The notes under the pieces are model-generated. The model did not search any database, was not told the origin of the DNA, and saw only the letters and a program-made list of their open reading frames with translations. A program made the position numbers and the translations under genes. 64,000 nucleotides of DNA from Histoplasma ohiense (taxonomy: Eukaryota; Ascomycota; Eurotiomycetes; Onygenales; Ajellomycetaceae): assembly GCA_017607445.1 (NCBI GenBank), contig JAEVHH010000006.1:2480001-2544000 (forward strand). The letters run 5' to 3'. Of this stretch, positions 57,876 to 64,000 are shown one piece after another (the first letter of the stretch is position 1; every line of letters begins with the position of its first letter).

Positions 57876-59134
57876 TAGACTGGCCAGTGGGACCATGAAT
57901 TTCATGTTTGATTTGGTTTGATTTGGTCCCAGTCCATTTCTTGATGTGATTTTCAGTGGGACCAGAATCAGAATAAGAGTGTAAAGTGACTAGAATTATT
58001 AGAACATAAGTGAAATGAGACTAATAAATCTTGATATTTCATGTAAAGTGACTGACTATCAAAAATAAGAACATGATCTGGGACTGACTATGATTTTGAC
58101 TGAGGTTTGGTCCCGTTCTGATGATTATATAATACATATCTTAGATATCAATCTGATGATATGATTGGTGGAGATATCGCCCCTCTCTAGTGCTGTCAAC
58201 CAATCTATTGCTGCTAAGCTATCCCTCGCTGCTAAGCTATCCCTCGCTGCTAAGCTATCGCCGCTGCCAACCTATCTATTGCTGCAAGCTATCCCTCGCT
58301 GCTAAGCTATCGCTGCCAACCTATCTATCGCTGCCAATTTATCTACCACTGCCAATCTATCTATTGCTGCTAATCTATCGCTGCTGTCAATCTATCTATC
58401 GCTGCTAATCTATCTATCGCTGCTAATCTATCGCCGCTGCCAATCTATCCCTCACTGCTAAGCTATCCCTCGCTGCTAAGCTATCCCTCGCTGCTAAGCT
58501 ATCCCTCACTGCTAAGCTATCTCTCGCTGCTAAGCTATCCCTCGCTGCTAAGCTATCCCTCACTACTAAGCTATCCCTCGCTGCTAAGCTATCCCTCACT
58601 GCTAAGCTATCTCTCGCTGCTAAGCTATCCCTCACTGCTAAGCTATCCCTCGCTGCTAAGCTATCCCTCACTACTAAGCTATCTATCACTGCTAATCTAT
58701 CGCTGCCAACCTATCTATCACTGCCAATCTATCTATCACTGCTAATCTATCACTGCTAATCTATCGCTGCTAATCTATCACTGCTAATCTATCACTGCCA
58801 ACCTATCTACCGCGGCGAATCTATCTATCACTATCATTACTAGTTCAAAATAGAACTAGAGCATAAATACACTAAACTTCTTTTGATAGGTAATGATTTT
58901 TGGTAATGCTCATAGCATTATATCATCTATATAGGGTAAATCATGGTCCCATTTGGTCCCATTTTGTTATCAGTAATTTATAAGAAGAACATGACCTGGG
59001 ACTAGATTTATAATATAAACAGTATAAAGTGACTAATTTAATAAACACTATATGGGACCAGGACTAAGAAATTTGATAATGGAACTGGAGAAATATTTAG
59101 TCCCAGTTCCATGCATAGTCACACAGCCAGTCTA
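57876..59134 (+). mobile_element. Non-autonomous hAT1 derivative with perfect 8-bp TSD
   Basis: 1259 bp bounded by GTCATAAA on both sides (57868-57875, 59135-59142). Ends TAGACTGGCC and GGCTGTGTG-type complement share the outer TAGACTGGC. The left ~270 bp are nearly the reverse complement of the right end of the hAT1 copy at 4770-5059, so this is an internally deleted relative oriented the other way. There is no transposase. Multiple GGTCCC/GGGACC motifs occur near both ends, likely subterminal binding repeats. A large internal part is an 18-bp minisatellite. Confidence 0.92.
58186..58832 (+). repeat. 18-bp minisatellite inside the hAT1 derivative
   Basis: About 35 units related to CTATCCCTCGCTGCTAAG, most regular between 58440 and 58690, with shorter or variant units at both sides (CTATCTATCGCTGCCAAT). 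Many units keep the CpG; others show CG-to-CA change (CCCTCACTGC). It creates long open frames on both strands (for example 58423-58689) that are artefacts of the repeat. Confidence 0.92.
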
Positions 59135-59142
59135 GTCATAAA

Positions 59143-59176
59143 GTTGAAGTTATTACAACTGTAAATAAAGATATAC
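59143..59176. other. Short spacer between hAT1 derivative and Cop1
   Basis: AT-rich, no feature seen. It is part of the sequence into which both elements inserted. Confidence 0.5.
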
Positions 59177-59423
59177 TGTCGGAACTGGATAAGTCCGAAT
59201 ATTGCCTCAATTACTGAATATCAACAAAAATGAATTGAATTGCTTATTCTAATTCTGATAATTACATGACATTTAGGCAGTATTTATAGGGAAGAGTATT
59301 CTCGCTTACATGATCAAGATATTGTTGAGTAATAGTTGATCATTGATAAGTTTTAAACATGGTGACATTTCATGTTATTCCAGAATCTTCGATAATATAA
59401 CTTATCAAGTTCTTGATTCAACA
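59177..59423 (-). repeat. Cop1 3' LTR
   Basis: 247 bp, plus strand TGTCGGAACTGG...GATTCAACA, with TG...CA ends. Next to it the minus strand has the polypurine tract GAAGGGGGTA. Confidence 0.88.
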
Positions 59424-59529
59424 TACCCCCTTCAGCTGAATATCATGAAGCTGGATAAGTTATCAGAATAATGTAAAAGAAATGACAATTATCAAACTGA
59501 AAAAGAGATAGATAAAGATAATGTATGAG

Positions 59530-62500
59530 AATGTTGAATTCCTTCTGTCCAATCTTGTTGAATTTTTATATCTTATTTTGTTGTTTGATTGACAAGATCA
59601 GTTATATCAACCAATCCTAGTTGTTTGATGAATTCTTTTTGTTTTTGTTGTGATAACAGCTTGGTTAATCCATCCGCTGGCATGTTGCTTGTAGGCATCC
59701 ATTGTACAAGAATATCACCGGATTGTATTCATTCTTGTAACCAATTGCTGTAGATATCAATGTGGTGTAGCTTAGTTGTAATGAAAGGATCTTTCTTAGT
59801 AAGGATTTCTACTGTTTGTTGATTATCACACTTGATTGAAATCTTATGCCCAGAATTGAATCCCAAATGATCAAAGAATTGTTTCCATCAGATTGACTCT
59901 TTGCCTGCCTGTGATATTGCTAGTAGTTCAGTCTCAGTGATGGAAGTTGTTATTATCCTCTGTCTCTTTGACTTTCAATCAACAGATTCTTCAAAAAGTT
60001 TGAAAATATATCCTTCTGTTGATCTTCTATCTGAATTATCCACAAAAGAGGCATCGCTAGCTGCTTCAACCTCATTCATTGATAATTCATCACTAGTAGA
60101 TACACTATATTCGATTGCTAGGTTCTTTGTATTTTGTAGATAGATGATAATGTGATTGATCTCTGCAGAATGGTGCTCAGAAGAATTGGTCATATAGATT
60201 GCAAGCTTATCAACTGCATATGCAATATCTGATCTAGTCATCACTGCAGCATAGATACATGATCCGATTCAGTGTTGATAGTAGTGAGTATTCTCTGATG
60301 ATGTGGTTCCTTGATGAGGTGCTAGTGGTACATCAGATAGGAGTGTTGATGCTTTGTGAGCATGAGCAAGATGATAAGTATTAACCAATTTGTCAATATA
60401 AGCATCTTGACAGAGCCATAACTTCTTAGAGCTTCAATCCCTAGTAATTCTTATATTAAGAAACCATTCAAGATTTCTCATCTGTCAGAATTCATATGTA
60501 TTTTTAAGATCTTTGATCAATTGATCCTTCTCCTCTCTGTCATCAGAGTGTGATACTACAACAGTATCATCAACATAGAAGAATATAATTATCCATTCAT
60601 TGATGAATAAGCATTTATTCTCAGAGATTGGAACAAATTCTAACTGTTTAAGAGTAGCAGATAATTCTTTAAGTCATAGCAGAGGTGATTTTCTTAGACC
60701 ATATAAGACATGCAGTAGATGTAGGACATAGACATTCTTCTTGAGATTTCATACCCCCTTCAACTTCCATCAACCATCTGATAGTTCAACATAAACTAGC
60801 TCATTCAGTGAACTGTTTATAAAGGCATTGATACCATCTAATTGCTCAGCATCAAGGTCAAAGACATTGATAATAGCAAGCAAGATATGAAAGGTTCTCA
60901 CAGCTAGAGTGTGAGCCTTGATATCTAGATCAGATATTGATTGTAGATCATCTCAGATGCAGATACAAGCTTTGAATTTGATAAAATAATCATCATCATT
61001 GAATTTGTAGATAAACACTCATCACAATGAAATCACTGAGATATCTTTCAAAGATCTGTTAACAATTTCATAGATATTTCACTGAGTTATAGAGTTCCAT
61101 TTCCATTTGGCAGCATTGATTCATTCATTGCAATAGAGGTGCTTATTGACATCATTTCAATGCTTAGATGAATCAGATAACTGAGATTGATGAATTTTAG
61201 CAGGTTCTGATCTAGATAGAAGTTCTGCAAAGACAGTGTTGATCATCTGATTTGGATTATCTTTAGCAATAGATACTGCTATATGATGAGTTGTCTTGCA
61301 TGTTCTCTTTCCCTTAATTATGTTGGATTCACTGAAGTCAGAACTGATTTCATTCACTCTAGATGCTCAATTGCTAGATGATATTGAATGAGTATCAATA
61401 GAAAGATCTGGTTTGATAATGTTGGAATCAGATTCAGATGTAGAATTCAGTGTAGGTAAGATATCTGTCATAAGTTGAGTCTTCAGTGTCTTGTTGATAT
61501 CTTCACTATTGTTATTAATGTTCTCTGTATGTGGTGTAATCTCATCAAGATGAAAGATATTGATATCTGAATATAGATTATTCTCTTGTTGAGAAGTGTC
61601 AACTTTTGATTCTTGAACTTCAATATCCAAGAATTCAATCTCTTGAGTAACTCAATCTCACAGCTGTTTTTCAATATGGGGTTTATCTGAGTTATATCTT
61701 CTATTTTCATCAAATACAACATCTCTTGCTCTTATCACCTTATCTAGATGAGGAATCCAAATCCTAAAGATGTTTGTAGAATCATATTTCATAAAATATT
61801 CAATATAAGCTCTGGGATCAAGCTTCTGTGATTGATTTCAATTAAGAATCTTGTTGAGAATCTTCATGTACGCTTGACATCTGTAGACATGTAAGTGAGT
61901 ATAAGAATGTTGTTTGATATGAAGATATTCTTCTAGTGCTCATAGAGGTGATTTCCATTCTAAAACCTTAATAGAGATTCTGTTCAGTAGATAAACAGCT
62001 GCAATTGCTATCTCAGAGAATAGTGATTGAGGCAGCAAGGATTCTATTCTGAGAGCTCTTACTCTAGTAGTTATAATACTTCCCACTCATTCAGCAGCTC
62101 TGTTCTGTTCATGGATATATTCTGAAGAGTATTTGATATCTAGATCTAGTTCAATTACCCAGTTCTTAAAAATATCAGATTCTTTGATTCCTTTCTCATT
62201 GTCAATTCATATGATCTTCATTTCACAATCAAATTGGTGTTTAATCCACTTTAAAACTTTGTTGAAAGTCTTTCTTATATCAGATTTTCTCAAGGCTGTC
62301 ACTGCAATATGGAAATGAAGATAATCACATACAAAATGTATGAGTCATTGTTCTCCATTGTAGCAGTATGAAGGTCCTTGCACAATATCAGCATGGAGTT
62401 GTTTGAAGAGTAGTTTTGATCATATATATGGACAGTGTGATATTTGATTCTTAGCTTTAGCAAGTTGACAAGATTCACAAAGTTCTTTGTCCTCTGTATC

Positions 62501-64000
62501 TGTATTCTTCACAATATCTTTAATATCTGATATCTGAATCTCTTTGGCATCAGTTGGTAGATGTTCAATTGCTCTCATTGAGAGGTGTTCAAGATGTTGA
62601 TGCCAGATGTTGATGGATGCTGTAGAACTCTTCAGAGTGTAGAAGAAAGAAGTTGATCTTGATATCTTAGTAGATTCTATTGGATTGCTAGTTGGGGCAA
62701 TATTAGCAAGCACTAAGGCATTCTCACTAGTTCTGTGATATTCAGTAACTAGCAGTCCATCATACACTTCTATATGAGTGAAGATTGAGTCATCACTAAT
62801 TCTCTGCAATTTAAATGATTTGCCATCGAGATAGATTCCTTCTATATGATAACAGGGTTTCCAAGCGATTAGATTGGTGTGTGAGAATGGAATGTATGCA
62901 GCATTCTTAAGAATAACTTTGAACTGCTTTTCTAGACTGTTGATCATATATGTTCAAACAGTTTCATATCTCTTAACTTTTGTTGTCAAATCATCTGTAT
63001 AAACTTGCTCTTCTGACAGTTTGAACATTAGGAATCTAGATCGATTATTGCAGATGTGATGCTCAGCACCAGTATCAAATATTCAGAAATCTTGAAGATA
63101 TGAGTGTTGATTGAAAGAAGAGCTCTCAATGTTCACATTTAGACATCTTGTTAATTGATCGACAGGTATGATATCAGAAGTGATCGAAGATTGATCAGTA
63201 GAATGATTGATAGAATGATCAATAGAGTGATTGTTAATCAGTTCTTGATCTTTTAGAACCATTCCTCTCAGTGTTGATTCTATCATCTCAGCATTAGAAG
63301 CAGCTGCCTTGCTTATTGCTGCATCTATCTTCTTCTTGATATCTTCATTTTTAAGTGTCTCATTCATCTTCTTATGTTGTTGCTCATTCTCCTTCCATCC
63401 TTCTGGTCTCTGACTTGGATTGAGATAATAACATTTGATTCAGAAATGTTTAGAATCACAGACACAAGTTTTTGATTTCAATTGTTCTGCTTGTCTGTCA
63501 TTAAAGATAGCAAGATTGAACACAAGCAGTTCTGATTTGCTGTATTTCTTTTTGTGATATTCAGAACAGAAGTCATTGATTACATCTGCAAAGAAGAAGT
63601 TCTCTTTATCTTCTATCTCAACTTCTCTCTTTTGAATGAAAGTGTATGGATTATCAATTGACATATTGATATGGAAGAAATCCTTCCATATATTGAAGGT
63701 GTCATCTATACCAGAATACTTGATTTCTGTTTCAATCAGAGTCCAGGCATCTAATCACTGATCAAGATTCTGTTTAGATAGCTTCTGTAAGTTCTGATAT
63801 TTCCTTCATATCTCATACTGACAATCAGCTGTTCTAGGTGATAATCTTTTCTTGAGAGCAATTAGAAGATCCTTCACATCAATGTGATCATTTTCAGAAG
63901 TTGCTATCTCTAGTTCACTGACTGTCACTGTTCTGAGAATCTCCTGCCTGATCTTGCTAACATCTTTGAGTTTGCTTTGATAGATGTTGGTATCATTGTT
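59530..64000 (-). pseudogene. Cop1 gag-pol
   Basis: From right to left: gag C-terminus with a zinc-knuckle-like CVCDSKHF..KC followed by P-GW (63380-63480); protease Phe-Asp-Thr-Gly-Ala (FDTGAEHHICNN) near 63045-63085; integrase zinc domain (WHQHLEHLS ... CESCQLAK) in 62420-62610; integrase core about 61950-62400, with the QNRAAE segment; a Ser/Asp-rich linker (61157-61640); RT with intact Tyr-Val-Asp-Asp near 60560-60580; and RNase H (59975-60244, MTRSDIAYAVDKLA; later AISQAGKE and DGLTK). Broken by stops, mainly TGA. Confidence 0.9.

Larger units (their letters stand above)
59177..64000 (-). mobile_element. Cop1, Ty1/copia retrotransposon, 5' end outside window
   Basis: Minus-strand element entered from its 3' LTR (59177-59423). 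Pol order integrase then RT/RNase H identifies the copia type. Decay is moderate; TGA codons replace Trp throughout. The left flank is TATAC. The 5' LTR and the gag start lie beyond 64000. Confidence 0.92.

Noticed and set aside
58423..58689. Repetitive Arg-Asp-Ser-Leu-Ala ORF on the minus strand
   Set aside because: Produced by the 18-bp unit being a multiple of three; no start context, no flanking coding sequence, and it lies within a non-autonomous transposon.
58186..58832. CRISPR-like array
   Set aside because: Units are contiguous 18-bp repeats with no unique spacers, in a eukaryotic transposon.

Overview
The window looks like a heterochromatic, transposon-filled stretch of a filamentous ascomycete genome (Pezizomycotina, possibly Eurotiomycetes). 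The evidence is chromodomain-bearing Ty3/gypsy and Ty1/copia elements, a fungal-type hAT element, an HNH-domain gene with 50-56 bp GT-AG introns, and heavy C-to-T / G-to-A decay confined to the repeats. The decay removes nearly all CpG from the repeats and turns Trp codons into TGA, so almost no repeat ORF is intact. The one region of normal composition is about 54.1-57.7 kb. Working names used here: Gyp1 (LTR about 533 bp, 6.1 kb), Gyp1b (LTR about 400 bp, 5.7 kb), Gyp2 (LTR 271 bp, about 7.1 kb), Gyp3 (LTR 263 bp, 7.4 kb), Cop1 (copia) and hAT1.

Layout. Bases 1-54103 are a nest of insertions that can be parsed from LTR ends and 5-bp target-site duplications (TSDs). Gyp1 copy A (minus, 5' part) sits in a hAT1 copy, whose right end abuts Gyp1 copy B (plus). 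B is split by Gyp2 copy F (minus, 5379-32697, TSD ATAGC). F is split by Gyp1 copy C (plus, 11802-31459, TSD ATATG) and by a Gyp1 solo LTR (31513-32045, TSD AATAG). C is itself split by Gyp3 copy P (minus, 12937-20331, TSD TTCTT) and by Gyp1 copy D (minus, 24088-30194, TSD GTTCT). B ends at 34298 inside Gyp1 copy G (minus). G is interrupted by Gyp2 copy H (plus), H by Gyp3 copy I (minus), and I by Gyp1 copy J (plus, carrying Gyp1b copy K, TSD GCTGT). J ends at 50403 next to the 3' half of another Gyp1 copy, L, whose LTR carries a Gyp3 solo LTR (TSD ATAGT). The right halves of G, H and I and the left half of L are missing, which points to a deletion by recombination between Gyp1 copies.

Bases 54104-57680 hold a small fold-back repeat, one intact three-exon gene for an HNH-domain protein (55076-56351), and noncoding DNA. 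From 57876 to 59134 is a non-autonomous hAT1 derivative with a perfect 8-bp TSD and an internal 18-bp minisatellite. From 59177 to the right edge is a decayed Ty1/copia element on the minus strand, 3' LTR first.

The most unusual content is in the 3' regions of Gyp2 and Gyp3. Each carries, between the pol chromodomain and the 3' LTR, an ORF on the strand opposite to gag-pol, with plausible GT-AG introns and a Cys-rich segment. The Gyp3 version is present in both copies. Introns can survive retrotransposition only when they are antisense to the genomic RNA, so these look like antisense accessory genes.
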